Assembly (NCBI RefSeq): GCF_020662265.1
Contig: NZ_VEWM01000075.1
Coordinates: 1 to 64,000, forward strand
Direction of reading: 5' to 3'
DNA length: 64,000 bases
Source: Psychrobacter sp. I-STPA6b
GTDB lineage: Bacteria > Pseudomonadota > Gammaproteobacteria > Pseudomonadales > Moraxellaceae
In this document: positions 8,277 through 17,181 of the stretch, one piece after another
Position numbering within the stretch: the first letter of the stretch is position 1
Layout: each line of letters starts with the position of its first letter
Program-made: the position numbers and the translations under genes
Notes under the pieces: model-generated
The model's database searches: none
What the model was told of the DNA's origin: nothing
What the model saw: only the letters and a program-made list of their open reading frames with translations

Positions 8277-8445
8277 ATTATTCTATGAAAGAAACCTCAT
8301 ACTCCTACTTTTATTTTTAATTATTTTTTATATAGTTATAAAATCAGAAGGTAAACTTCATGGAACTAGAAAACAAACTAATGCCCACTATACCTTATTG
8401 TTTTCAATTTTTATACTTGTTATCTATAAAGTTTTTATAGAATAA
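8266..8445 (+). CDS. Probable small membrane immunity protein for module D
   Basis: This 59-codon gene overlaps the module D stop by eleven bases. The protein begins MDYKLFYERN and has two transmembrane segments (about 11-25 and 43-57) separated by a charged loop (KSEGKLHGTRKQ). Size, topology and position match the module B partner, so it is likely the cognate immunity protein. A short intergenic scrap of the conserved toxin sequence follows its stop. Confidence 0.5.
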   Translation: MDYKLFYERNLILLLLFLIIFYIVIKSEGKLHGTRKQTNAHYTLLFSIFILVIYKVFIE

Positions 8446-8452
8446 TTGAAAA

Positions 8453-8479
8453 TTATCGCAGGCGAATACCACGCTATTG
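8453..8479 (+). repeat. 27-base scrap of the toxin gene (module E)
   Basis: These 27 bases are identical to 2900-2926 in module A and encode the same frame (IAGEYHAI). The matching frame stops 27 bases later. It appears to be what is left of a further toxin module whose tip was lost, leaving the small gene at 8516 as an orphan. Confidence 0.75.
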
Positions 8480-8515
8480 ATTGTAAAAATCTAACAAACA
8501 ACTAGGAACGTTAAA

Positions 8516-8677
8516 ATGAAGATAATTTTCATAGCTTTCTCAGCTATCATAGTTCCAATTTATATTTACCTAATAACAAATCCAAATAGTATAGATAATA
8601 AAAAAATCTATGGGAAACTGATTTACTTTATATTATTTATTGGAACTCTTTACGTTACTCTCTACAGTAAGTTTTAG
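8516..8677 (+). CDS. Small two-helix membrane protein, possible orphan immunity gene
   Basis: This 53-codon gene has a good AGGAAC ribosome binding site at about 8504. The protein has two transmembrane segments (about 2-20 and 36-50) around a short polar loop (TNPNSIDNKK). Topology resembles the small proteins behind modules B and D. It follows a 27-base scrap of toxin sequence, suggesting its toxin partner was deleted. Function is inferred from context only. Confidence 0.45.
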   Translation: MKIIFIAFSAIIVPIYIYLITNPNSIDNKKIYGKLIYFILFIGTLYVTLYSKF

Positions 8678-8694
8678 GTATAGGTAAATAAGAG

Positions 8695-9297
8695 ATGAGT
8701 CCAAAGTTAATAAGGTTTTTCACAACTAAATATTTTCAACAAATAGAGTTTGATAATTTTACTACTTTATCCGAACTAGATTACTCTGATAATTATATTA
8801 GGAAATTTGGTTTTCCAGATTTCCCATATAAAATTAGATTAGATAGAAAAGCAAAAGATCTTGAAGAGTTTAAAATTGAAATTTGCCACTGGCTTAAAGA
8901 TGACTATTTAGAGGCTTTAAATAGCATTGTAAACAATAGGAAGTTCCAGAACGTATATAAGAGTTGGTTAGAAATACCATTTGATTATTTTAATATACAT
9001 TATACTGCTTTTAGTAAGGTTAGCTCTAATGGATTCTATTTTTATACCCCATCAGTTATCTATAATACTTTGGAAAAACCTAATGAAAGAATACATAACA
9101 CCTCTATTTTTTGGTGGTTTTTTAGACTAAGAGATGAAAGTATGAATGGCAAACTAGAAGACCTCTTGATATGCTTCGATAAAGAGCAACTTAATATTTT
9201 AATTGAGTTTTTAATTTTTTTTGGTAAAAATCAAGATGAGATTAATGATGAAATTAAATTTATTAACAATATCATAGAGAGTATTATTTTAAAATGA
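8695..9297 (+). CDS. Hypothetical cytosolic protein, possible orphan immunity protein
   Basis: This 200-residue acidic protein, rich in aromatic residues, lacks signal and membrane segments. It follows the preceding small membrane gene by 17 bases, with a weak AAGAG ribosome binding site. The middle (HYTAFSKVSSNGFYFYTP) and the acidic C-terminal half loosely resemble the DUF6714-like protein at 1347. It lies at the end of the toxin/immunity array, next to the conserved operon on the other strand. The immunity role is an inference from place and size. Confidence 0.4.
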   Translation: MSPKLIRFFTTKYFQQIEFDNFTTLSELDYSDNYIRKFGFPDFPYKIRLDRKAKDLEEFKIEICHWLKDDYLEALNSIVNNRKFQNVYKSWLEIPFDYFNIHYTAFSKVSSNGFYFYTPSVIYNTLEKPNERIHNTSIFWWFFRLRDESMNGKLEDLLICFDKEQLNILIEFLIFFGKNQDEINDEIKFINNIIESIILK

Positions 9298-9327
9298 ATA
9301 TTAATCTTATTTATTGAAACACAAAAA

Positions 9328-11013
9328 CTACCGCTTCAATGATAAATATGCCTGTGTTAATCGTATAGGCAGTCTATTTGCAGTAGTTTGTAGACATAAT
9401 GCCCCTGTTTTTTGGCTTAAATACTGATGTAAAAGCTGGCGAGATTGTTCATAACCAGTTAATGAGTGATATAACAGGGCATCTTCAAAGTTTTGTGGCA
9501 TATTATCACCATGTAGACGTTCCTCCAAATCTTGCTCAATTAAATTAGCAAAAACCACTTGATGTTGATGCGACAATAACTGCATCGCTTGAGACAGCTC
9601 GTCATTTGCCTCACTGCGTGTATTACTGATAATAATCACTAAACTACGTTTCTTTAATTGACTTCTTAGAGTCTCTGCTGCTGTAAAATAATCACTGGTT
9701 TGCATGGTAGGCTTAATATCGGCAGTTTCATTAAGTAAATTACGAATTAATGAGACACCTTTTTTGGGTGGTATATACATATCGACACCACCAAAGGTCA
9801 TCAGACCAACGCTATCTCCCTGTTTATTAGCAACATAAGCTAAGAGCAAAGCTGCGTTTAGTACTTGATCAAAATAGCTAAGTTGCCTACCTGCCTGCAC
9901 TACATTATCAGTGATGGTCTTATATCTAGCTCCCCTACCCTCACTATTTTGGCTATCAGCTATGTTTGCTTGGTCTTGGTGGCGCATCTGCTCGCCACAG
10001 TCCAACAATAAAATAATCTGCTGATCATTGTCTTCTTCATAGGCTTTACTCATCATACGCCGATGTCGAGAGCTGGCTTTCCAGTCAATCTGGCGGATGG
10101 CATCACCAGCACTATATTCTCGTAGTTTTAAAAAATCACTACCATGCCCTTGTTGTGCCAAAGCCTGAATACCTGCATCGTTACTTTTTTCAAACACCGC
10201 AGCCAGCTGATTGCTTAACAACCCTGAAAAATCTGCCAAGACACGCAAATATTTTGTTTTTGTTGTTGTATTTGCTAGCTCAGTCATGCTCTCTGGATTT
10301 TCTGACAGTATGATTTGTCGTCTCAGTAGTTTAAATGGAGACCATAACTGCAAATAGGCAACGCCAAAATATCCCGTACCCCGTTCAATTGGTAAGACAG
10401 GATAGCGAATGATTAAGCTAGAGTGTGTATCAGTATGGGTGCCATTAGAAATATCCAAACTCATCACAACAGGCATACTGTCTAGTTGTTGCTGTACATT
10501 AGAGACTTCTGCGCTATCAAGTAATGTGGTTACTTGATCAGGGTAACTATCATAAAACTCCAGTTGTATATGTTTTCCTATCCCTAGATTTTGTAATAGC
10601 TGTAGTACCATACTTTTTTTAGTAAGTGTATTATCAAAAGCTAACTCAACTTCAATGTCTAACTCATGGTAAATTGGTACATTATTGGGATAATGACGCT
10701 GAATACGAAAGCTCTCTACCTGACTGATGGCAATAAGACTTAGCCAATCAACCAATACCAACAAAGCAATAATTACAAGCGCAACGATACATAGCCCTTG
10801 TAATAGCTGTGTCAATGCGTTCGTACCTTGAATCATTTGCAAGGCAGTCATCAGCACCACAAGCAACCACCAGATAAATAGCACTTTCACTAAGTAATGA
10901 CTGGGCTGAAACTGTTTTATCCGTTGCCAGAGACTTAGTGACTCATTAGGCTGTGGTATTTGCTGAGCCATTTTTGTTGTGGTTGCTGTTGCGTTTGTTG
11001 AATGAGTATCCAT
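9328..11013 (-). CDS. DUF58 domain-containing protein
   Basis: This 561-residue membrane-anchored protein has two transmembrane segments (about 41-60 and 70-95). A beta-rich region follows, then the DUF58 signature LREYSAGDAIRQIDWKASSR around residues 300-320, and a von Willebrand A-like domain starting IILLLDCGEQM. DUF58 proteins are encoded beside MoxR ATPases and are thought to act with them in maturation of protein complexes; the substrate here is unknown. It is the last gene of the seven-gene minus-strand operon, 11 bases after the MoxR gene. Confidence 0.88.
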   Translation of the reverse strand: MDTHSTNATATTTKMAQQIPQPNESLSLWQRIKQFQPSHYLVKVLFIWWLLVVLMTALQMIQGTNALTQLLQGLCIVALVIIALLVLVDWLSLIAISQVESFRIQRHYPNNVPIYHELDIEVELAFDNTLTKKSMVLQLLQNLGIGKHIQLEFYDSYPDQVTTLLDSAEVSNVQQQLDSMPVVMSLDISNGTHTDTHSSLIIRYPVLPIERGTGYFGVAYLQLWSPFKLLRRQIILSENPESMTELANTTTKTKYLRVLADFSGLLSNQLAAVFEKSNDAGIQALAQQGHGSDFLKLREYSAGDAIRQIDWKASSRHRRMMSKAYEEDNDQQIILLLDCGEQMRHQDQANIADSQNSEGRGARYKTITDNVVQAGRQLSYFDQVLNAALLLAYVANKQGDSVGLMTFGGVDMYIPPKKGVSLIRNLLNETADIKPTMQTSDYFTAAETLRSQLKKRSLVIIISNTRSEANDELSQAMQLLSHQHQVVFANLIEQDLEERLHGDNMPQNFEDALLYHSLTGYEQSRQLLHQYLSQKTGALCLQTTANRLPIRLTQAYLSLKR

Positions 11014-11024
11014 ATTATCTTAAC

Positions 11025-12080
11025 TTATTGGCGAGGAGCTGGCACAGAGTTGAGTATCTGTGCGATGACCTGTTCAGGGCGCACACCTTCGATTTGGTAG
11101 TCTGCACTTAAAGCGACACGATGACGCAATACAGGTATTGCTACAGCGACCACATCATCAGGTATGACATAATGACGGCTATCAAGCAGTGCATTTGCCC
11201 GTGCAGCCCGTAATAGCGCAATACCCCCTCGAGGTCCAGAGCCTGCCACAATACCATGATACTGGCGGGTGGCACGGATGATTTGTAGTGCATAATGTAC
11301 CACGCGATCATCAATGCTGACTTGAGCAGTAAGTTTTTGCAGTAATAGTAGGCGCTCTGGAGACATCACTTGTGGCACTTGTGATAAATCCAAACTTGCA
11401 CCAATCTGACCACCAAGTACTGTTTTTAGCATTAAGGCTTCATCTTGCTCACTTGGATAATCAATCAAGATATTAAATAAAAAGCGGTCAAGTTGTGCTT
11501 CAGGTAGTGGATAAGTGCCCTCATGCTCTAATGGATTTTGCGTGGCAATGGTAATAAAGGGTTGTTCGACATCATAAGTCGTTCCTTCAATGGTCACCTG
11601 TTGCTCTTGCATCACCTCAAGCAGTGCTGACTGTGTTTTTGCAGAAGCACGATTAATTTCATCAGCAAGTAACAAGTTACAAAATACAGGACCTTTACGC
11701 ACTTTCCATTGTCCAGTTTGCATATCATATAGTGTATGCCCAGTAATATCAGCAGGCATTAAGTCTGGAGTAAACTGCACTCGATGATAGCTACCGCCAA
11801 TGGCTTTGGCATAAGCTTTTACCATCAACGTTTTACCCAATCCGGGTAAACCCTCGACCAGCGCATGGCCACCTGCCAGCAAACAAACGCATAGCTGGCG
11901 TACTACTACCTCTTGCCCAATCACTGCTTGCGAGACTGCATTAAGCAAGGCGTTGGTCTGAGCAGCCGCTTGTTGCCAAGTTTTTTGGCTGATATTTTTT
12001 CCTTGAATGGAGGTGCTGGAGGTTTGGCTTGCGATAGTGCTGTTATCCATATTGTTATTTATGTTACTGCTGGCATTCAT
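11025..12080 (-). CDS. MoxR-family AAA+ ATPase
   Basis: This 351-residue AAA+ chaperone-like ATPase has Walker A GLPGLGKT (77-84), Walker B LLLADE (136-141), the MoxR signature (TQNPLEHEGTYPLPEAQLDR) and the C-terminal lid with SGPRGG. The first 35 residues are a low-complexity Ser/Thr/Asn extension. MoxR ATPases commonly work with DUF58 and vWA proteins to assemble or activate partner complexes. Both partners flank it here, with spacers of 11 and 16 bases, so co-transcription is likely. Confidence 0.92.
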   Translation of the reverse strand: MNASSNINNNMDNSTIASQTSSTSIQGKNISQKTWQQAAAQTNALLNAVSQAVIGQEVVVRQLCVCLLAGGHALVEGLPGLGKTLMVKAYAKAIGGSYHRVQFTPDLMPADITGHTLYDMQTGQWKVRKGPVFCNLLLADEINRASAKTQSALLEVMQEQQVTIEGTTYDVEQPFITIATQNPLEHEGTYPLPEAQLDRFLFNILIDYPSEQDEALMLKTVLGGQIGASLDLSQVPQVMSPERLLLLQKLTAQVSIDDRVVHYALQIIRATRQYHGIVAGSGPRGGIALLRAARANALLDSRHYVIPDDVVAVAIPVLRHRVALSADYQIEGVRPEQVIAQILNSVPAPRQ

Positions 12081-12096
12081 AATACATTCCTAATTT

Positions 12097-14238
12097 CTAA
12101 TTAACTTTTAATAACCACTGCACTATCCACAGTGTTTGAGTCATTTCAGTAAACTCATTGACGTTTTTTGCAGAAACCTTTTTAGGAGATAGACGTTCAT
12201 TTGTCTGAGTCGTCGTATTTATTTGCATAGCGTCAAATGACGGTAAGTGCTCAGGTAAGACTCTGGATAATATCGGGGCAACGGCTGACTGTAAACGAGG
12301 CATACTAATGGCCTGTTGCATTTTTTCTTGATGGTTACGCATAGTATTATCTATCCAACCATCCATATTAGATGTTGGATACTTATCATCCTGAGCATGT
12401 TTGGTATATAACTGTAACCTATCTTGTAGTCGCTTTGAGAGTAACTGTTGCAAATTGAATAATAACTTATCAATATTAGCCAGCTCAGTTTCAGTTGCCG
12501 TGCTACTGGATAACTGCGGTAAATGTTTTTGTAATAACTGGCTTATTTGCTGTTGGGTGGCTTGTGTTAACTTGAGTGCAGAATCTTGCTTCCAGCCATA
12601 ATATCCCACTTGTTGGAAATAACGCAAAATATCATGGGCCTGATTGTCAGCTAAATACTGCATTTTGCCAAAACGATCATATAATGACCATAGCCATATT
12701 ATGACCAATAATAGCAGACCAAATATCGCCAAACGGGCTTGTTTCCATAAAATCTCAGGCAATGTATCGACATCTATATTTGGTAATATCAATACCTGTG
12801 AGCTGTCTTTGGTCAACTCTAATAGCCATAAAGCATTATCCATACTTGCCAGATTGACACGATAACCAAAGCCGTCTAATGGATCTAACAGCACTTCATT
12901 TAATGGACTCTTCCTCTCTGTATTAAATACATTATCGACTGCTTCATCTGAAACCAAATCCAGATTTGGATCAGGGTTGGTAAAGCTTTGACTATCAATT
13001 AATACGCTAATACGTCCTTTACCATAACTACTATCAAAGAAAACATGATCTGCTGGGTTAAATAACTGTAATAAGGTGTCATCATCGAGTTTTATGGCTT
13101 CTGTTAATAGCGACGCAAGCTGTTTCTCTTTATTTTTATTCGGTACATTCTTCGTTTTCGTTTGGTCTGAAGAAGATGCTACCTTATCTTCTTCAGGTTT
13201 GGGCAGTAAATCTAACTGTTGCTGTAAATAGTGGCGTACTTGTTGTGCAAGTTGATGATTTGAGAGTGATTGCACAGTCTGCAAAGACTGCTCTGTAGCA
13301 TATAGTTGCTTAAATATCTCACTATTTATCTGTTGTGAAGAGCGTGCATTTTGTACCATGATGATAGCACTACCATCAGCACCCTCATTAATACTTAGGG
13401 GTGTCACTGAATAAAAGATAGAGTTTAACTCATCTAGCAGCTTTGCTTTATTAACCCTAATGGCTTCTGTTCTTGCTTTATCATTATTACTGTTATTGCT
13501 ATTATCCTCTGGTATTGATTTATCTGTATCGACATCTGCTTCTAGCTCAGATATTTCAGATATTAGCGCTGATAACTCTTCATCACGCTCACTACCTTGA
13601 TAAACTGAAAAAATACCTAAACGCAGTAACAATTGATTATTACTATTAAGCTCAGCCAGTAGTTTATTAAACTCAGCATCATTATTAACCACGTCCAACA
13701 ACATTTTTTGCATCTCAGCAGGGTTAGAGTTGTTAGACTGCTGTGTTACTTGCTCTTTTAATACTTGTAGACGCGCAAGAAGCTGTTCTAGGTCATCATC
13801 TGCAATACTAGTTTGAGTAAACGTAATAACATGTCCGCCCTGCTCTATCCATGAACGTAACTTTTCAAATCGCGCTGAGTTAAGGGTACCACCAATACTA
13901 TTAATCAATAAGGTAGGGTGTTGCTCTGATTGTTCATTAATGGCAGGCAGGTTATCAATCAACGATTTTAAATCGCCGTCTAAATCTGTATAAGCGATAT
14001 TTTCATCATCACTATTTGCCATATCACGGCTATTAATCAATAGCTCAGCAGCATAAAAAGGATTGTAAGCTACTCGATTATTAAGCTGATAATCTGTCTT
14101 TTCTACTCGTTCAAAATTTTGAAAAAACCAAAATCCACACCAAATAAGCACAGCAATAAATAACATTGACAATAACAGCTTTACTGGGGATACAGAGCGA
14201 ATATGTTGATTTAAAGACATGGCTTTTATCGTTTTCAT
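12097..14238 (-). CDS. DUF4350 domain-containing membrane protein
   Basis: The ATG at 14238 (MKTIKAMSLNQ) lies two bases after the upstream stop, with a GAAGGG ribosome binding site. An earlier start would overlap the upstream gene by 64 bases. The protein (713 residues) has an N-terminal transmembrane segment (about 20-42). A DUF4350-like extracytoplasmic domain follows, with LLINSRDM and a glutamine amidotransferase-like fold (LLINSIGGTLN, WIEQGGHVITFTQ). A long low-complexity acidic insert comes next, then a second membrane segment (ARLAIFGLLLLVIIWLWSLY) before a cytosolic tail. The insert makes it longer than usual DUF4350 proteins. Its exact job in the MoxR cluster is unknown. Confidence 0.82.
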   Translation of the reverse strand: MKTIKAMSLNQHIRSVSPVKLLLSMLFIAVLIWCGFWFFQNFERVEKTDYQLNNRVAYNPFYAAELLINSRDMANSDDENIAYTDLDGDLKSLIDNLPAINEQSEQHPTLLINSIGGTLNSARFEKLRSWIEQGGHVITFTQTSIADDDLEQLLARLQVLKEQVTQQSNNSNPAEMQKMLLDVVNNDAEFNKLLAELNSNNQLLLRLGIFSVYQGSERDEELSALISEISELEADVDTDKSIPEDNSNNSNNDKARTEAIRVNKAKLLDELNSIFYSVTPLSINEGADGSAIIMVQNARSSQQINSEIFKQLYATEQSLQTVQSLSNHQLAQQVRHYLQQQLDLLPKPEEDKVASSSDQTKTKNVPNKNKEKQLASLLTEAIKLDDDTLLQLFNPADHVFFDSSYGKGRISVLIDSQSFTNPDPNLDLVSDEAVDNVFNTERKSPLNEVLLDPLDGFGYRVNLASMDNALWLLELTKDSSQVLILPNIDVDTLPEILWKQARLAIFGLLLLVIIWLWSLYDRFGKMQYLADNQAHDILRYFQQVGYYGWKQDSALKLTQATQQQISQLLQKHLPQLSSSTATETELANIDKLLFNLQQLLSKRLQDRLQLYTKHAQDDKYPTSNMDGWIDNTMRNHQEKMQQAISMPRLQSAVAPILSRVLPEHLPSFDAMQINTTTQTNERLSPKKVSAKNVNEFTEMTQTLWIVQWLLKVN

Positions 14239-14240
14239 GT

Positions 14241-15218
14241 TTATACGCCCTTCTTCGTGATACTCACAGTTTGAGATGTCGATAATGGCAACATAGACAG
14301 CCATTCATCTGCCAAACCTTTTAACTGTAAGCCAAGCTGGTCAGAGTGTATCAGCAAATAAGGCGTATCATAAGCAACCTGCATCCAGCACTGGATAACT
14401 TGGTTAATATAATGCGTGGTTTCTGTGGTGACGTTTTTATGCTGAATACTTTGGTTAATCTGTCGCAACTGCTTAATACATTGTCGCTCTGTTGTCGCAG
14501 GAACAATGGCGAGTAAGTGATTATCAGCAAGCCATCTAAGACTCCCTCGATATAAGATAGAGGCCGCATCTTCAAGCTGTCCAGCTTCAAGTAGTCGCTG
14601 TGCTTCTATGCCTAAATGCTGATGCGGTGGCAGTTCGCCAAGCTGTTGCTGTAGGCTGATATTTTTTTTCTTTGAGACAGAAGCAGTGTGCAGTTGCTTG
14701 GGTAATACAGCATTAAACCAACCATTTTTTTGTGCATGGTAGATAATCCATACTATCAATAGAATCAAAGCAGCAATCAGCAATGTTTTAATGATGGCAG
14801 CCATTAGTTGTAAATGACTGCTATCTGTATGCTCAAATAAAGATTTAAGAAGTTTTACTAGCCAACTGTCTTCTGTATCTATTTCTTCTGGCTTTTGTTT
14901 GCGTTGCCATGTTTTGTATTTTTTACTGGTGGCATAATCGTCACTGGTAATGATTTCTTGTAATTGTTGGCGTACAGATTGTGCCTGAGTTTCACTAATT
15001 TCTTGGTGAATGCTTTTTATATCTGTGTCAGGTTGCGTATGTTGAGCAGATGGCTCTATATGCTCAGCTTGAAACGCCTGCGTGTCTGCATGTACAGACA
15101 TTGCTGGCAAGCTTAGAGATAGCAAGAAGATAAATAACGAGACAAACAAGCTTATCAAAGCAGAAGGATGTTTTTTGCCATATTTTTCACTATGTTTATT
15201 GTTAACTGATGCCCTCAT
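14241..15218 (-). CDS. DUF4129 domain-containing membrane protein
   Basis: This 325-residue protein has an N-terminal signal-anchor (LFVSLFIFLLSLSLPAMSVHA), a periplasmic linker, a transmembrane segment near 140-160 (LLIAALILLIVWIIYH), and a C-terminal DUF4129-like cytosolic domain (AASILYRGSLRWLADN, ATTERQC). DUF4129 proteins occur in RDD/SpoIIM/MoxR/DUF58 operons. The start overlaps the upstream gene by four bases (ATGA), and the next gene begins two bases after its stop, so the genes are tightly coupled. Confidence 0.82.
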   Translation of the reverse strand: MRASVNNKHSEKYGKKHPSALISLFVSLFIFLLSLSLPAMSVHADTQAFQAEHIEPSAQHTQPDTDIKSIHQEISETQAQSVRQQLQEIITSDDYATSKKYKTWQRKQKPEEIDTEDSWLVKLLKSLFEHTDSSHLQLMAAIIKTLLIAALILLIVWIIYHAQKNGWFNAVLPKQLHTASVSKKKNISLQQQLGELPPHQHLGIEAQRLLEAGQLEDAASILYRGSLRWLADNHLLAIVPATTERQCIKQLRQINQSIQHKNVTTETTHYINQVIQCWMQVAYDTPYLLIHSDQLGLQLKGLADEWLSMLPLSTSQTVSITKKGV

Positions 15219-16111
15219 GATGACTCTCCATTCTCATTATTAGAAGAATGAAGATGCGCTGGATTGGCTTTTGATACAGCACCACTTAAATTTGCATCTA
15301 TTAATAATATGCTTTGCTGTGACTCTACATAGCGTTGACGCAACTGCTTAAATGTCAGCTCTACATCCCAACCTTCAAGCAAACAACGCTTGGTTAAATA
15401 AACCGCAAATCCACCTGCAATAAAAAATGGTGCAACCAAACTTATCGCTAAAAAATACAATGTTATCCAGAGTATTTCGACCCATGTGGGTATCACTTCT
15501 AGATAAGTAAAAAATGTCTCAGCACTCATTAACGTGGTAGGGATTAAATTTAACAAAAATATTAACATGCCAAGGGTAAATATCATTTCAATATTGACCA
15601 TGACAAGAGTATGCCATGTAAGAGTGCTACTCTGCCCTTGTGCCAATAAGGAAAATCGAGGTTTAAACTGTGACTTTTCTGGGTTTTCTAACATTAAGAT
15701 AGGTAACATTAGCTGTCTATTAAAAGAAAAACGACGACGAACTAACAGTGTAAACGCATGTTTTTTAATCTCACACCAGCCTTGTTTGATACTACTTTTG
15801 ACACTTGGGGGGTTGGAAAACAGAGCATAGCCTAACCAAGAAACCATGGGTTTTTCATAAATAGGCTTAAGCCACCAAAATAATATTCCGCCCAAACTAC
15901 CCAATAATGCCCAAGAGTCATCCGTTGGTACACTTAAAAAAATCTGTAACAAAGTCATACCCAGATAAAAAACAATAAAGAATGGCAGTGCCATACCAAC
16001 CCAAATTTTCCATAAAGGTAAAAACCAGTATCTTGCCATCATCACGCCCAAATCAACGGCTTGCATCGTTGTCATTGGACGTATTGCCACGCTCATTTGT
16101 TCAATATTCAT
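15215..16111 (-). CDS. Multi-pass membrane protein of the MoxR operon
   Basis: This 298-residue protein has about five predicted transmembrane segments, the first paired with a conserved-looking WFLPLWKIWVGMALPFF entry. It overlaps both neighbours by four bases. Comparable unnamed membrane proteins occupy this position between SpoIIM and DUF4129 genes in related operons. No catalytic motif is visible; a structural or transport-like role in a membrane complex with the neighbours is only a guess. Confidence 0.7.
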   Translation of the reverse strand: MNIEQMSVAIRPMTTMQAVDLGVMMARYWFLPLWKIWVGMALPFFIVFYLGMTLLQIFLSVPTDDSWALLGSLGGILFWWLKPIYEKPMVSWLGYALFSNPPSVKSSIKQGWCEIKKHAFTLLVRRRFSFNRQLMLPILMLENPEKSQFKPRFSLLAQGQSSTLTWHTLVMVNIEMIFTLGMLIFLLNLIPTTLMSAETFFTYLEVIPTWVEILWITLYFLAISLVAPFFIAGGFAVYLTKRCLLEGWDVELTFKQLRQRYVESQQSILLIDANLSGAVSKANPAHLHSSNNENGESS

Positions 16112-17181
16112 GATGGCTCACCTTTTACTGAGCGTGATTTTTTAAGAGTGGTCAAGCCAGCAGTGGACTGACTTCGCCCAGCCAACAGCAAATAAGCAAT
16201 CACTAATATCCACAATAGAGCAGCAACGATATATTTCACCATATCAGGAATGACATTGGAGGATGACCAAAATGCCTCAATAAATGCAGCAATAAAGGTC
16301 ATGGAAGCAGCACCTATTAATAGCTCAATACTTTGCTTGCCTGCAATCTTAAACGCATCCAGTCGTCGGTAGTTGGCAGGCATAAATAGGGATTGTGCCA
16401 AACGTAGACCAGCCGCTCCACTAATCACCGCAGCAGTCAGCTCAAATGAGCCATGCCCAACCACAAACGCCCAAAATGTCTCCCCATAGCCAACACCTGT
16501 TAAATGTCCTGCTACCCCACCGATGACCAAGCCGTTATATACCAAACTCAACAACGTACCTAAACCAGCAAACAGACCCATACCATAAATCTGGAAGTCA
16601 ATGCCGATATTATTTTGTATATAGTGACCAAACATCGCAATATCTGTATCTGAGCGCCGACTGCTATCCCGCCCTACCATCTCATTGGCAGGATTATACA
16701 TCTCTTCCATGATGCGTACTTGCTCATCGGGCATGACGCTATATAACATATCTGCATGCTCAAAACATGCCCAACCCATTAATAATGCAGGCGCTAAAAA
16801 ACACGCCAAACTTAACCAAAATAAGTTGGCATGCGCCCGCAGACGAACGGGAAAAGTATGACTATAAAAGTGATATATCTTAGACCAGATATGCCCACGA
16901 CGTTGGTATAGTAGCTGATGTCCAGCCATCACCCGATCATACAAAGACTGTACTAACTGTGGGCTATAATGACGCTGTTTGGCTAAGGCATAATGCTGAC
17001 AGATAATGCGATATTGCTGAACAAACTCATAACCTGATGTTGTTCGTAATGGTTGCTGTATCTGTGAAAAACCATAAGATGCTTTGGCATTATTTTGAGA
17101 TTTATTTGCCTGTTTTGCCAATAAAACATCAAAGCGCTGCCATAACTGCTGGTGCTGTGCCTCAAACTGTTGTTGTTTCAT
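16108..17181 (-). CDS. Stage II sporulation protein M (SpoIIM)-family membrane protein
   Basis: This 357-residue protein has a soluble N-terminal segment (about 1-120) followed by five to six membrane helices. The SpoIIM/DUF95 hallmark VGHGSFELTAAVISGAAGLR lies at about residues 240-260. Despite the name it is not a sporulation gene in Gram-negatives; the family accompanies RDD and MoxR genes and is thought to form part of a membrane complex. It shares one base with the upstream stop (TAATG) and four with the downstream start. Confidence 0.88.
   Translation of the reverse strand: MKQQQFEAQHQQLWQRFDVLLAKQANKSQNNAKASYGFSQIQQPLRTTSGYEFVQQYRIICQHYALAKQRHYSPQLVQSLYDRVMAGHQLLYQRRGHIWSKIYHFYSHTFPVRLRAHANLFWLSLACFLAPALLMGWACFEHADMLYSVMPDEQVRIMEEMYNPANEMVGRDSSRRSDTDIAMFGHYIQNNIGIDFQIYGMGLFAGLGTLLSLVYNGLVIGGVAGHLTGVGYGETFWAFVVGHGSFELTAAVISGAAGLRLAQSLFMPANYRRLDAFKIAGKQSIELLIGAASMTFIAAFIEAFWSSSNVIPDMVKYIVAALLWILVIAYLLLAGRSQSTAGLTTLKKSRSVKGEPS

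Noticed and set aside
12097..14304. Longer start of the DUF4350 gene (ATG/GTG-type start at 14304)
   Set aside because: It would overlap the DUF4129 gene by 64 bases; the ATG at 14238 fits the operon spacing better.
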